DNA from: Chloroflexota bacterium
Lineage (GTDB): Bacteria; Chloroflexota; Dehalococcoidia; Lucifugimonadales; Lucifugimonadaceae
Direction of reading: 5' to 3'
Length of the DNA stretch: 53,655 nucleotides
Assembly: GCA_002730555.1 (NCBI GenBank)
Contig: PCAM01000013.1
Span: forward strand, 1-53,655
Positions 34,009 to 43,232 of this stretch are shown piece by piece. Positions within the stretch are counted from its first letter, which is position 1. Each line of letters opens with the position of its first letter. The notes beneath the pieces were generated by a model that worked only from the letters and a program-made list of their open reading frames with translations, did no database searches and was not told the origin of the DNA. The position numbers were made by a program, and so were the translations under genes.

Positions 34009-35463
34009 TTGACCAACACCCGCCCGGACAACTACCAGTGGATCGCGCTGTTCGCCATCACGCTCAGCGTCTTCACGACGGTCACCGACTTCAGCGGCAT
34101 CACCGTCGCCCTGCCGACCATCGCTCGCGAGCACGATCTGTCGCTTCCGGCCGCGTCTTGGGTGATCCTGGCGTCCACCCTCACGATCATCGCCGTCCTC
34201 GTTCCGGCCGCCAGTCTCTCGGACAAACTTGGCCGCAAGAACTCTTACACCCTCGGGTTGATCATGTTCGCCGTCGGTGCGATCGGCGTCGCGCTCTCAC
34301 CCTCGTTCGGCTTATTGATCGCCGCCCGGATCTTCCAGTCGGCTGGCATCGGCATCGTCCAGACCAACTCCTACGCCATGGTCGCCACTGTGTTCCCGGA
34401 CGATCAGCGTGGCAAGGGCATCGGCGCGTACACCTCCACCGTCGGGCTCGCCGGAATCGCCGGGCCGATCATCGGTGGCGTGGTCGTCGATTTTTACGGC
34501 TGGCGATCCTTCTTCCTCATAACGGCCACCCTCGCGGTAATCGCTACAATCGCCGCCGTCCGCCTGATCGATGCCTCCCGGGTCAACAGCGAACGACGCA
34601 ATACTGAAGGCCCGGGGTTCGACTGGATAGGAGCGTTCCTCTCGGCGGCGATGTTGTCGGTGTTGATCGCCGCCATCAACACCGGGAGTCGAGTCGGCTG
34701 GAGCTCGCCCTGGATCATCGCCGCGTTTCCGATCGGGTGCCTGTTGCTCGGCTTATTCATCTGGCGGGAGTTCTCGATAGAGCGCCCGATGCTGGACCTC
34801 CGCGTATTCGCCAACGCGGCCTATTCGTTCTCGATGGCGACGCGCTTCCTCGGCTTCTCCAGCGGCTCCGGCTGGCGCTTCATGATGCCGTTTTACCTCC
34901 AGGAAGTGCGCGGTTTCCAGCCCAGCGAGGTCGGTTTCCTCGTGTTCTCTTCGGCCGTCGGGATGGCAATCTTTTCTTACGTTTCCGGCAGCCTTTCGGA
35001 CAGGTACGGCACCCGTCGCTGGGTCGTCCTGGGGCTGGTCGTCGTCGTGGCCGCCTCGATCTATTACGCCACGCTCGATACCGGTTCCTCGATTCCGCTC
35101 CTGGTCGCGGTCCTGTTCATCAGCGGAATGGCGCTCGGCATCTGGGAGGTCCCCAACACCACCTCTGCGATGGACGCCGGCGACGAGTCCGTCATGAACA
35201 CCACCGGAGCGCTTGTGAACGTGACCCGAAACGCCGGCAACATCACGAGCATCGCCATATCGTCTTCAATCGTGACCGGCGTACTGGTGGCGAGAGGCTT
35301 CGAGCCGGACATAGCTCTGGTCGGCGAAGACACAACGGGCGCAATGGCGACCGCCTTCCTGGACGGCGCCCGGTACGTCTACATCGTCCTCGCAATCGGC
35401 GGCGTGGCAGGGGTCCTCACCGCATGGCGTGTGACCACGCGTCGACGCGGGGGTTCCGACTAA
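34009..35463 (+). CDS. MFS transporter, DHA2 (14-helix drug:H+ antiporter) type
   Basis: This 484-residue membrane protein has about 14 predicted helices. Motif A is seen as ASLSDKLGRKNSYTLG and motif C-like AGPIIGG, placing it with EmrB/QacA exporters. The second half repeats a motif A-like GSLSDRYGTRRW. The start is TTG at 34009-34011 with no clear ribosome-binding site. It is a single gene; the exported compound is unknown. Confidence 0.9.
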   Translation: MTNTRPDNYQWIALFAITLSVFTTVTDFSGITVALPTIAREHDLSLPAASWVILASTLTIIAVLVPAASLSDKLGRKNSYTLGLIMFAVGAIGVALSPSFGLLIAARIFQSAGIGIVQTNSYAMVATVFPDDQRGKGIGAYTSTVGLAGIAGPIIGGVVVDFYGWRSFFLITATLAVIATIAAVRLIDASRVNSERRNTEGPGFDWIGAFLSAAMLSVLIAAINTGSRVGWSSPWIIAAFPIGCLLLGLFIWREFSIERPMLDLRVFANAAYSFSMATRFLGFSSGSGWRFMMPFYLQEVRGFQPSEVGFLVFSSAVGMAIFSYVSGSLSDRYGTRRWVVLGLVVVVAASIYYATLDTGSSIPLLVAVLFISGMALGIWEVPNTTSAMDAGDESVMNTTGALVNVTRNAGNITSIAISSSIVTGVLVARGFEPDIALVGEDTTGAMATAFLDGARYVYIVLAIGGVAGVLTAWRVTTRRRGGSD

Positions 35464-35562
35464 TCGTGCAACAGTCGATACTGCCGATCACGTGCGACGC
35501 GACCCACCTCCAACCTCCCAGAGAGGCGCGCTGAGGCCACTAGATACCGAATCCGCGACCTC

Positions 35563-35582
35563 CTCCCTCCCAGGGGAGGAAG
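35563..35582. repeat. CCTCCCTCCC/GGGGAGG palindrome between convergent genes
   Basis: This short palindrome lies between the convergent MFS and PEP carboxylase genes and may act as a terminator for either strand. Confidence 0.5.
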
Positions 35583-35605
35583 CATCCGGCAGTTCACGCA
35601 TGACC

Positions 35606-38392
35606 CTACCCCGTGTTCTTCAGTCCCGCCGCGATGCCGTTGATGCTCAACAAGAGCGCTCGCCGTAACAACGGGTCTCGCTCACCGGCCGCCTCGCGCC
35701 GCCGACGCCCAAGCAGCGACACCTGTAAATAGCTCAAGGGAGCGATATACGCCTCACGCACGGCGAGCGTCCGCTGCAGCACCGGGAAGGCGTCCAGCAG
35801 GTTGTCCTGTTGCGTCACATCGAGCACCCCCGCCAGCGCCAGTTCATGCTCAGACCGAATATCGGCGAAAATCCCATGGAACTCAGACGGCACCAGCTCC
35901 ATCACGTACAGAGAAGCGATATCCATGTCGGTCTTGGCCAGCGTCATCTCAACATTGGACATGAAGGCCCGGAAGAAGCTCCACTCCCGGAACATCTCGT
36001 CGATCACGTCCGCCATCCTGCCCGAACGCGCCTCCGCCAGCGCTGTGCCCACGCCGTACCAGCCCGGCACGATCTGCCGTGACTGCGTCCAGCCAAAGAC
36101 CCACGGGATGGCCCGCAGGTTGCTGATGCCGGAGATAGAACCACCCCGGCGGGCAGGGCGGGAGCCGATGTTCATCTCGGCCAGTTCCTCGACCGGTGTG
36201 GCCGCTAGGAAGTAGTCGACCAACCCATCGGTCTCCACGAGCGATCTGTACTTCTGGAACGCCGTGTCTGAAATCTCTGCCATCGCGTCGAACCATCGGC
36301 TCAGCGTCGCCTCGTCGTGGCGCGGCTCGGTGTGCAGGAGTGACGCCTCCGCCACGGCCGCCGTCATCATCTCCAGGTGTCGTCGTGCCAGCTCGGGCGT
36401 GCCGTAGTTGTCGGCGATGACCTCGCCCTGTTCCGTCGTCTTGATTCGAGCGTCAACGGTCCGCGCCGGCTGCGACAGAATGGCGTCGCGCGTCGGTCCT
36501 CCGCCCCGGCCGGTGCTGCCGCCCCGGCCGTGGAACAGTCGAACAGCAAGCCCGTGTCTGGCAGCCACCGCCCGTAGCGCCCGCTGCGCCCGGTACAGCT
36601 CCCACTGAGAGGTCGCGATGCCGCCGTCCTTGTTGGAGTCCGAGTAGCCGACCATCACCTCGGCGACGCCGCCGCGCAGCGCGACGAGTTTCCGGACAGA
36701 TGGAATCGACCAGTAGCGATCCATCACGTCGGCAGAGGCCCGCAGCGCGCCGATAGTCTCGAACAGCGGCACAACGTCTAGGCGCGCAAGGTCGGACCGC
36801 AGGTCGATTAGACCGGCCTCGCGGGCCAGTACGATCGGCGCCAGGAGATCGTCCACCTCGTTCGTCATCGACACGATCCACGTATCGACCGACTCTCCGC
36901 CGTATCGGTCCTGCGCCCCGCGCACCACGCGCAAGACATCCAGCACTTCCTGGGTCTCCGGCGCGTAGCTGGCAGTCGGAGTGCGCAGCGTGCGAGACCC
37001 CTCGAGCTCGTCTGCCAACCGTTGGATTCGATCCTCACGAGGCAACGATTCAAACGCCCCCTCGGCATCATGCCCAACGGAATCAATCAACTCGCCTACG
37101 GCCGGGTTCGTTACCGAGGAGTCCTGTCGCACATCCAGCGCGGCCAGCGTGAGCCCGAACACCGTCGCAGACCGGATCAGTCGCCCCAGCCGACCGGAGG
37201 CCACGTTGCCCCCGCCATTGGCGGCCATCGAGTCAGACATGAGCGTCAGATCGCCGACCAGTTCGCCACCACTGACGTACACCGGACCCGCCGGCGCATC
37301 ATCACTTTGCGCGACGGCGAGCGCGTTGATCACCCGCTCGTACATATAGGCGCACTTCATCCGGTACGGCTCGTCGGCGTTCAGCCGGCGGAACTGCTCG
37401 TAAACGGAGGGCATCAGTGTCCGGTCGCGCTCCAGCGACGCCAGCAGTTCATCCGAAACTTCGATGATGTGGGTCGACTGGCTGAGCTCCCTGGCCAGTG
37501 TCCGGATGGCGTCCCGCAGCAGCCGAAGCGCGCGCTGGTTTTGCAGTCGCAAGACCGCTGAAGTGGTCTCCGCTGTGACGTTAGGGTTTCCGTCGCGATC
37601 GCCACCCACCCACGAGCCAAACCGCAGCGGGATCAACGCTTCTCCGGTCTCCAATCCGAGTTCAGCGAATCCTTCCTCCAGCGACTCCACAACGTCCGGA
37701 ACGACATCGTCGAACAGCGTCTCAAGGTAGTAGATGACGTTGCGCGCTTCGTCGATCGGCTCTGGACGTTCCTGATGGAGTTCGTCCGTCTGGGTAATCG
37801 CCTCCACCAGTTCCGTGATACGCCGATCTATGCGGCCCCGGCGGCGTTCAGGCGTGCTGGAATGCACACGCTCTTCAAGGAGCTGGTGGATCGACCTGAG
37901 CTTGTCCAGGATCGAGCGGCGCGCCGCCTCCGTAGGGTGCGCCGTGAACACCGGCCGTACGTCGAGACGCTGTGCGAAGCTCGCGATCTCCTCGGGCGTC
38001 AGCCGGGCGGTGGCGACACGCTCAAACGCCTCTCCAAGAGGGTCATCCCCGCCCGGTCCACGGCTCATCGTGTCTACGCGATGAAGCTGCTCCGCCGTGT
38101 TGGCCAGGTGGAAGTAGATCGTGAACGCCCGTACCAGCCGTACCGCCGAGTAGAGCGACGTCCCATCCAACTCATTGAAAAGGTCAGTCTGGAGCTGGGC
38201 GTCCGGGTTTTCTCTCAACGAGCGCGTGCGGGCACGGACGCTCTCCTCGAGTTCGTAGAGCTCGTCGCCGAACTGCGTCCGTAGCACGCGTCCAAGGATG
38301 TCGCCGAGCAGCCGGATATCGGCGCGCAGAGCCCGTTCGTCGGTTCCGGAATCGGCTTGAGAATCGTTGACGTCGTTGTTATGAGAATTCAC
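35606..38392 (-). CDS. ppc: Phosphoenolpyruvate carboxylase
   Basis: This 928-residue enzyme carboxylates PEP to oxaloacetate, an anaplerotic reaction. Catalytic His is in VFTAHPTEAARRS; MVGYSDSNKDGG, LFHGRGGSTGRGGGP and GSRPARRG are the other fixed motifs, and the C-terminus ends NGIAAGLKNTG as in the family. The start is a GTG at 38390-38392 without a clear ribosome-binding site. The first 20 residues are polar and not conserved. It transcribes away from the small membrane protein region at 38.5 kb. Confidence 0.96.
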   Translation of the reverse strand: MNSHNNDVNDSQADSGTDERALRADIRLLGDILGRVLRTQFGDELYELEESVRARTRSLRENPDAQLQTDLFNELDGTSLYSAVRLVRAFTIYFHLANTAEQLHRVDTMSRGPGGDDPLGEAFERVATARLTPEEIASFAQRLDVRPVFTAHPTEAARRSILDKLRSIHQLLEERVHSSTPERRRGRIDRRITELVEAITQTDELHQERPEPIDEARNVIYYLETLFDDVVPDVVESLEEGFAELGLETGEALIPLRFGSWVGGDRDGNPNVTAETTSAVLRLQNQRALRLLRDAIRTLARELSQSTHIIEVSDELLASLERDRTLMPSVYEQFRRLNADEPYRMKCAYMYERVINALAVAQSDDAPAGPVYVSGGELVGDLTLMSDSMAANGGGNVASGRLGRLIRSATVFGLTLAALDVRQDSSVTNPAVGELIDSVGHDAEGAFESLPREDRIQRLADELEGSRTLRTPTASYAPETQEVLDVLRVVRGAQDRYGGESVDTWIVSMTNEVDDLLAPIVLAREAGLIDLRSDLARLDVVPLFETIGALRASADVMDRYWSIPSVRKLVALRGGVAEVMVGYSDSNKDGGIATSQWELYRAQRALRAVAARHGLAVRLFHGRGGSTGRGGGPTRDAILSQPARTVDARIKTTEQGEVIADNYGTPELARRHLEMMTAAVAEASLLHTEPRHDEATLSRWFDAMAEISDTAFQKYRSLVETDGLVDYFLAATPVEELAEMNIGSRPARRGGSISGISNLRAIPWVFGWTQSRQIVPGWYGVGTALAEARSGRMADVIDEMFREWSFFRAFMSNVEMTLAKTDMDIASLYVMELVPSEFHGIFADIRSEHELALAGVLDVTQQDNLLDAFPVLQRTLAVREAYIAPLSYLQVSLLGRRRREAAGERDPLLRRALLLSINGIAAGLKNTG

Positions 38393-38561
38393 AGAAGGAA
38401 TGATATCGAGTGACGAGGTTCGGCATGAGGCATGCCGCCACGGCTATCATGCGTTTCGATGTCTTACGGTCGACGCACGGCATGCTTAGTTGGACGATGA
38501 CCCATCACTTTGTGATAGGACGTAGACCCAACGGACCAGATGTGGAAAGGAGGTGAGGAAG

Positions 38562-38654
38562 ATTAATCTCGGCATCACCCGTCGTTTGCTAATGGCAGCC
38601 ATTTTCGTCTTGGTCGCCATAGCCGCCATTCTTACGGTCGTTTTGATTTCGTGA
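38562..38654 (+). CDS. Small single-helix membrane protein (possible ATT start) or 5' part of a frameshifted gene
   Basis: A full-length AAAGGAGG ribosome-binding site (38546-38553) is followed 8 nt later by ATT (38562-38564), opening a 30-codon frame: NLGITRRLLMAA then a hydrophobic helix to LTVVLIS. No ATG, GTG or TTG lies at workable spacing; the first in-frame ATG is 30 nt further on. The stop TGA overlaps the GTG of the next frame (GTGA). Either this is a coupled small protein with a rare start, or it is the signal anchor of the following secreted domain, split by a frameshift. Confidence 0.5.
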   Translation: MNLGITRRLLMAAIFVLVAIAAILTVVLIS

Positions 38655-39187
38655 ATTTCGGGCCATTCGAAGATCGGGCAGCAAACGTGGCTGTAAATGT
38701 CCCGACGGTCACCTCGATCCCGGTCACGGAGCTTACTGCGACCCCATCCTCATCCTCATACGATGCGGGTGGCGATCAAGAAAACTACTGGCCGATACGC
38801 ATGCCCCTAACATGCTCTGTTCCCGATCCCAACAATCCAGACGCATTCTTAAAGATCGAGGATTTCAGTATTCATGAGGATGGGTACGCGGAGGTAGGCT
38901 CCACAGTTTCGCTGTCAAACGATTCAACAACGAGGTCGTACGAGATTAAAGAGCACACGGCGCGGCTCACTGGAAATGGGTGGGCAATCCACAAAGTCAG
39001 TCAAAACCGTTCATTTTTCAGGTTCCGATTTGTCGGCTCAGGCGATTCCGAGTCCGCCGTCATTGAATTTCTCGATCGCATTAATGCGGGCGAGTCTAAT
39101 TTCGAATTCAACCGTTTGCCATTTACGCCCTTGGCAATTGATATCGTATTCCGCCTAAATTTCCTCGATGCGGGTCGGCCAACTTAA
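38651..39187 (+). CDS. Hypothetical protein, probably extracytoplasmic domain
   Basis: I do not recognise this 178-residue protein. It begins with a GTG inside the stop of the preceding small frame, runs through a T/S/P/V-rich linker (about 12-38), then a beta-rich region. It has no signal of its own; the hydrophobic segment immediately upstream, in another frame, would supply one. Base composition is more AT-rich than its neighbours, which hints at a fast-evolving or acquired gene. Confidence 0.6.
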   Translation: MNFGPFEDRAANVAVNVPTVTSIPVTELTATPSSSSYDAGGDQENYWPIRMPLTCSVPDPNNPDAFLKIEDFSIHEDGYAEVGSTVSLSNDSTTRSYEIKEHTARLTGNGWAIHKVSQNRSFFRFRFVGSGDSESAVIEFLDRINAGESNFEFNRLPFTPLAIDIVFRLNFLDAGRPT

Positions 39188-39217
39188 TTATTACAGATCA
39201 AGCAACAGGAGTCCCAC

Positions 39218-40210
39218 ATGCCCGATCGTCCCCAAGTCGTCCTGATCGCGTCCTACGACGACCCCATGGTCGAAGAGCGCGCCATCCTTGACCGGATCGA
39301 CTGCGACATCATCTGCGCGTCCGTTAGTTCACAGGGCGAGGTGTTTGAGGCCATCAAGGAGGCAACCGTGGTCCTCAACCACCATTTCGATATTCCGCGT
39401 GAGATGTTTGAGCAGATGGACAACTGCAAGCTGATGATTCGCTACGGGCACGGCTACGACACCGTTGATCTCGGGGCCGCCACCGAAAACGGCGTTATGG
39501 TCACCAACATCGCCGGCGCGACCAGCGAAGAGGTGTCCAACCACGCCCTCGCGCTCGTGCTCGCCTGCGCACGCGACCTCAAACGAATGGACCGTATCAT
39601 GACCGAGGGCAGATGGACGGGCAACGATTCTCGCTCCGTGGCCCGGCGCATCTTCGGCGAGACGCTGGGCATCATCGGCATGGGCAACATCGGACGGGCC
39701 ACAGCGCGCAAGGGCGTGGCGCTCGGCATGCGTGTGCTGGTATACGACCCTTACGTCGGACCATGGCTGGCGACCGAGTACAACGTCGAGTTTGTTGACG
39801 ACTCGGAGACGATCTTCTCCGAGTCCGACTACGTCTCCCTGCACACCCCACTCACCCCGGAGACGCATCACCTGGTCGATTCCGACACCCTTGCACTGAT
39901 GAAACCGGACGCCTACGTCATCAACACCTCGCGGGGTCCAATCGTAGACGAGGATGCGCTGCTGGCAGCACTGATGGACAAGAAGATCGCCGGCGCTGCG
40001 CTTGACGTGTTCGAGCAGGAGCCGCCGGACCCGGACAACCCGCTGCTGCACCTGGAAAACGTGATCGTCACGCCACACATCGCAGGCTCGTCACAGATCG
40101 GTTGGGCCACCATATGCCGGCGCGCCGCAGAAGAGGCGGCGCGGGCGTTGAGCGGCCAACGACCACAGGTCGTGGTCAACCCGGAGGTCTTCCCAAAACT
40201 GGGCATCTAG
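39218..40210 (+). CDS. Phosphoglycerate dehydrogenase-like D-2-hydroxyacid dehydrogenase
   Basis: The 330-residue protein shows LGIIGMGNIGRATARKG (NAD binding) and the catalytic Arg/Glu/His set in NTSRGPIV, FEQEPPDP and TPHIAG. The mid region SNHALALVLACARDL is typical of the PGDH/CtBP group. No C-terminal ACT domain is present, so it need not be biosynthetic SerA. AGGAG precedes the ATG. Confidence 0.9.
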   Translation: MPDRPQVVLIASYDDPMVEERAILDRIDCDIICASVSSQGEVFEAIKEATVVLNHHFDIPREMFEQMDNCKLMIRYGHGYDTVDLGAATENGVMVTNIAGATSEEVSNHALALVLACARDLKRMDRIMTEGRWTGNDSRSVARRIFGETLGIIGMGNIGRATARKGVALGMRVLVYDPYVGPWLATEYNVEFVDDSETIFSESDYVSLHTPLTPETHHLVDSDTLALMKPDAYVINTSRGPIVDEDALLAALMDKKIAGAALDVFEQEPPDPDNPLLHLENVIVTPHIAGSSQIGWATICRRAAEEAARALSGQRPQVVVNPEVFPKLGI

Positions 40211-40239
40211 GCCGGGTCGGCGTGGCCGGCGACATCTCT

Positions 40240-40770
40240 CACGCCTCCTTCACCAGAACACGCTGGATTTCCGGCCACCGTAGCACGATGTTGAACGTGT
40301 TCATCGATCCCTCGCCGGAAGCAGCGCGCCGCACAGCACTTGTCGCAGCGGTTCTCATGGCCGTGATCACGATGTTCCGGCTGCGGGACGGTCGGCGGAT
40401 CATGGGGCTGATTGCCGTCTGGGGTGGCGGTACGACGACCTGCCGACGTACCTCCGGGTGGGCAGCGCCCTGTCCGTCGTCATCTTCGTCGGGACCCGTT
40501 CATCATCCGGGGCCGCGCCGGTAATCGAGTGCCATCAATCATCCCGGTCGCCATATTGCGCTGGGGCGCCTAGGCCTTCGTGCTGTTGACCGGCCCGAGT
40601 GCGCTCGCCAACCTCACCTCATCAAGCGATTGGGAGCGATTCCTGAACGCCCCGATCACCCTGCTGCTGACGTTTCTATGCCTGATATCGTCGCCCGGAG
40701 CGCCGAACCGTGGGAGAACGGGGTTAGTTGATCAAGGCACTGAATTGCCCCGGTTTCCTCCCGGGTAGCG
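40240..40770 (+). pseudogene. Probable remnant of a small membrane protein gene
   Basis: Three pieces in different frames look like one decayed membrane protein: MLNVFIDPSPEAARRTALVA to MGLIAVW, then DLPTYLRVGSALSVVIFVGT after a frameshift near 40430, then VAILRWGA, an in-frame TAG near 40570, and AFVLLTGPSALANL to LLLTFLCLI. Together they would encode two to four membrane helices. I cannot name the family, and a run of chance open frames is not excluded. Confidence 0.4.
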
Positions 40771-40787
40771 CTTCAGCCCGCCTGCGT

Positions 40788-41001
40788 TATACTCACGGCA
40801 GTGGGACAAGAGTTCCACGCAGCAGTTCCGGGACACCGGGGTGACCTGCATTACTTGAATAAAAGAAGGAGGTGGTCGATTTAATGTCTGATAGTACCAA
40901 CGGGGGTAGTCTGCTTTAAGGCGCCCAAGTAGGCAGATTGCCTCCATGAGTGGGGCCACCCGGCAGGGATTTATCTCCCAGCCCGGTGGCCCCACTTTTT
41001 T
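40788..41001 (+). ncRNA. Predicted short transcript with 5' hairpin, 11-codon ORF and strong terminator
   Basis: A -10-like TATACT (40788-40793, weak -35) precedes a 5' hairpin at 40801-40818 (GTGGGAC/GTTCCAC). A full AAGGAGG (40866-40872) lies 11 nt before an ATG that opens only MSDSTNGGSLL (40884-40919). A very strong terminator follows. The unit is self-contained and ends just before the Nudix gene. It could be a small regulatory RNA, a leader peptide gene or a microprotein. Confidence 0.5.
40950..41001 (+). terminator. Strong intrinsic terminator
   Basis: GTGGGGCCACC (40950-40960) pairs perfectly with GGTGGCCCCAC (40985-40995) and is followed by six T residues. It is the best rho-independent terminator in the window, placed between the short transcript and the Nudix gene. 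Confidence 0.9.
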
Positions 41002-41036
41002 GTCTCCCAACTTCCTTTCCCACCCGACTCCTCTCA

Positions 41037-41537
41037 ATGACGACCGAGCATCCCGAAACCAGGCATTTCACATCCACCACGTTCGTGGTACGAGACGATG
41101 CCGTGATGCTGCACTGGCACGCCAAGGTGCAGGCGTGGCTGCCTCCGGGAGGCCACATAGAGCCGAACGAAGACCCGCTGCAGGCCGCCATACGCGAAGC
41201 GCTGGAGGAAACGGGTTTGGACGTCGAGCTGGTACCGACCTCGCCGCCGCCAGCCGTCGAATCGCTCCCACACGTTCCCGTGCCACACTCGATCATGATC
41301 GAGGACATCCAGGACCCAGTCGATGGCCCGCATAAACACATCGACTTCATCTACTTCACCATCCCGGCACGACTCGATCAGTCTCCGGTGGACGGCTGGC
41401 ACTGGTTCACCCGGGCCAACCTGGAATCAGGCGCCGGACGGGCTGCGCCAAACGGCCAGCACGAAAGCCCGCCGGAAGACGTCCTGAAGCTGGGACTGGC
41501 CGCGCTGGACGCCGTACGGGATCGACTCGCGGGCTAA
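41037..41537 (+). CDS. Nudix hydrolase
   Basis: The 166-residue protein has a complete Nudix box, from GGHIEPNEDPLQAAIREALE to ETGLDVEL, matching GX5EX7REUXEEXGU. It hydrolyses a nucleoside diphosphate-linked compound with Mg2+. The ATG at 41037-41039 follows the terminator by 35 nt; the frame upstream is open but runs through the terminator and is not used. A CGTAGGGG repeat begins directly at its stop codon. Confidence 0.88.
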   Translation: MTTEHPETRHFTSTTFVVRDDAVMLHWHAKVQAWLPPGGHIEPNEDPLQAAIREALEETGLDVELVPTSPPPAVESLPHVPVPHSIMIEDIQDPVDGPHKHIDFIYFTIPARLDQSPVDGWHWFTRANLESGAGRAAPNGQHESPPEDVLKLGLAALDAVRDRLAG

Positions 41538-41682
41538 AACGCCGTAGGGGTCGGCTCATGTCCCCTCCTAATGTAGAAGAAGGGGTCGGGGGTGTTAACT
41601 ACCGGCGCCCACGCTCGTCCGGGAGCCACCCCCAGACCTCCCCCCTCCCCGGGAGGAGGTTTAACAACCCTCGCCACCAGAC
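41538..41682. repeat. Repeat-filled gap with CCGTAGGGG and CCCTCCCC/GGGAGG elements
   Basis: A CCGTAGGGGTCGG element follows the Nudix stop directly; a CCCTCC/AGAAGGGG element lies near 41564-41584 and a CCCTCCCCGGGAGG palindrome near 41643-41657. No gene is seen. Confidence 0.55.
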
Positions 41683-41892
41683 TCACGCGTCTGCGGAGTC
41701 GCTTCTCCCGCCGTGTAGCGGGCTGATGATGAGGAAGAACAGGCCGAATACTGCCCCAGCAATCCCGCCAACGATCCCGGCGGCCAGTCCCAGAATCAAC
41801 CCGGTGATCAATCCGACAATTACCTCAACGATCACGACGACGGCAACGCCGACTATGACCCCGGTAAGTATTCCGCGCTTGATGTGGTGCAT
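41683..41892 (-). CDS. Small glycine-rich membrane protein
   Basis: This 69-residue product begins MHHIKRGILTGVIVG and has two hydrophobic segments separated by GLAAGIVGGIAG, with repeated small residues that favour tight helix packing. AGGGGG lies 5 nt before the ATG. It resembles the many short glycine-zipper membrane proteins of unknown function. It is on the same strand as, and 45 nt downstream of, the D-threonine-aldolase-like gene. Confidence 0.65.
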   Translation of the reverse strand: MHHIKRGILTGVIVGVAVVVIVEVIVGLITGLILGLAAGIVGGIAGAVFGLFFLIISPLHGGRSDSADA

Positions 41893-41937
41893 AAATCCCC
41901 CTGAAAGCGCTCTGGCCGACGCCAGCCGCGCTAACGC

Positions 41938-43044
41938 CTATCGGAAGCGGCCCCGTCCGGCGATCTCGATCACCGAGTCCATCTTGCCGTTGCGCACGCC
42001 GAAGTAGTGGGAGTGCAGATTGATCGTTGTGTCGCCGTGCATCGGTCGCAGCTGAATCTTATCGCCGACTTTAAGGCGCTGCGCATCGCCCTCGACCACC
42101 ATCACCCCGTGTTCTTCAGAGATCGAGGTGTATTGGGCACCCGGCACGTCCACGACGATCGGGAGCCCGCGGTCTATGGACATCGCCTTCATTCCGGTGT
42201 CCAGCACCGCCCGGTCGGATGTCGGACGACTGATGACCGTCGCCAGTACCGTCAGCGCCGGCTTGAAGTCCTGGAACACCTCCAGGTAGTCGCCGTCCAT
42301 GAAGATGTACGACCCGCACTGGAGGTCCGTGATGCGGTCCATCGTACCGGTGATATTGTAGGTGCCGGTCCCCGACGCGCTGATCACGTTCACCGGCATG
42401 CCGGCGGCCTCGATGCTGTCCACGGCAGAGAGCAGCGTGTTCATGGCGAGTTCGGCGTTGGCGCGCCGCTCAGACTCGTCCCTCACGGCAACCGTGTGGC
42501 CTTCGTAACCCATCACGCCGTCGAATCGAAGTCCGGGCGAGTCAGTGATCACCCTGGCAAGCGCCGTCGTGTCCTCGCCCGGCTCCGTGCCGCAGCGGTT
42601 CATGCCCACGTTGACCTCGACAATCACACCGATCTCTTTGCCCACCCCACTGGCGGCGGCCGACAGTTGTTCCACGTTGTCCGGGTCGTCGGCGGCCACA
42701 ACAATATTAGCCTCAGAAGCCAGCGCTACCAGCCGGGTGATCTTGGTCGAGCCGACCACCTGGTTGGGGATCAGGATGTTCTTGACGCCGCCGGCGACCA
42801 TCGCCTCGGCCTCTCCCACCTTGGCGCAGCAGATCCCAATAGCTCCGGCCTCGATCTGCTTGCGTGCAAAAACCGGGCTCTTGTGGGTCTTGGAGTGCGG
42901 CCGGATGCTCGTGCCGTTCGCATCGCCAAACGCCTGCAGACGGGCGATGTTTGCCTCGGCAACGTCCAGGTCGACGACGATGGCGGGAGTGTCGATCTCA
43001 TTGATCGATGCGCCGGGGAGAGGGAAGTACTGTAGGTCGACCAA
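41938..43044 (-). CDS. D-threonine aldolase / D-serine dehydratase-like PLP enzyme
   Basis: The 368-residue protein belongs to the alanine-racemase-fold D-threonine aldolase/DSD1 family. PLP lysine is in RPHSKTHKSP, phosphate-binding residues in SASGTGTYN, and the C-terminal metal site in PMHGDTTINLHSHYFG. It acts on D-amino acids with a 3-hydroxyl group. The start ATG gives MVDLQYFPLPGASINEIDTP, and the conserved DTPAIVVDLD follows at once. It is divergent from phzF. Confidence 0.88.
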   Translation of the reverse strand: MVDLQYFPLPGASINEIDTPAIVVDLDVAEANIARLQAFGDANGTSIRPHSKTHKSPVFARKQIEAGAIGICCAKVGEAEAMVAGGVKNILIPNQVVGSTKITRLVALASEANIVVAADDPDNVEQLSAAASGVGKEIGVIVEVNVGMNRCGTEPGEDTTALARVITDSPGLRFDGVMGYEGHTVAVRDESERRANAELAMNTLLSAVDSIEAAGMPVNVISASGTGTYNITGTMDRITDLQCGSYIFMDGDYLEVFQDFKPALTVLATVISRPTSDRAVLDTGMKAMSIDRGLPIVVDVPGAQYTSISEEHGVMVVEGDAQRLKVGDKIQLRPMHGDTTINLHSHYFGVRNGKMDSVIEIAGRGRFR

Positions 43045-43232
43045 ATGAGGCTCCTCAGACGGGCTACGCGACCATCTCGTTGTGTGGCTCCACTGCGATG
43101 TTCAGATACGTACTGGGCGGGCCGGAGTCTACCACGATAGGCGGCGGATTCGGCCCTCATGTGAACGTCGTTCCCGGGTATGATTCCGTCTAGCCCAGAA
43201 CCGTCCACACAAGCGCAAATCAGGAAGACGAA

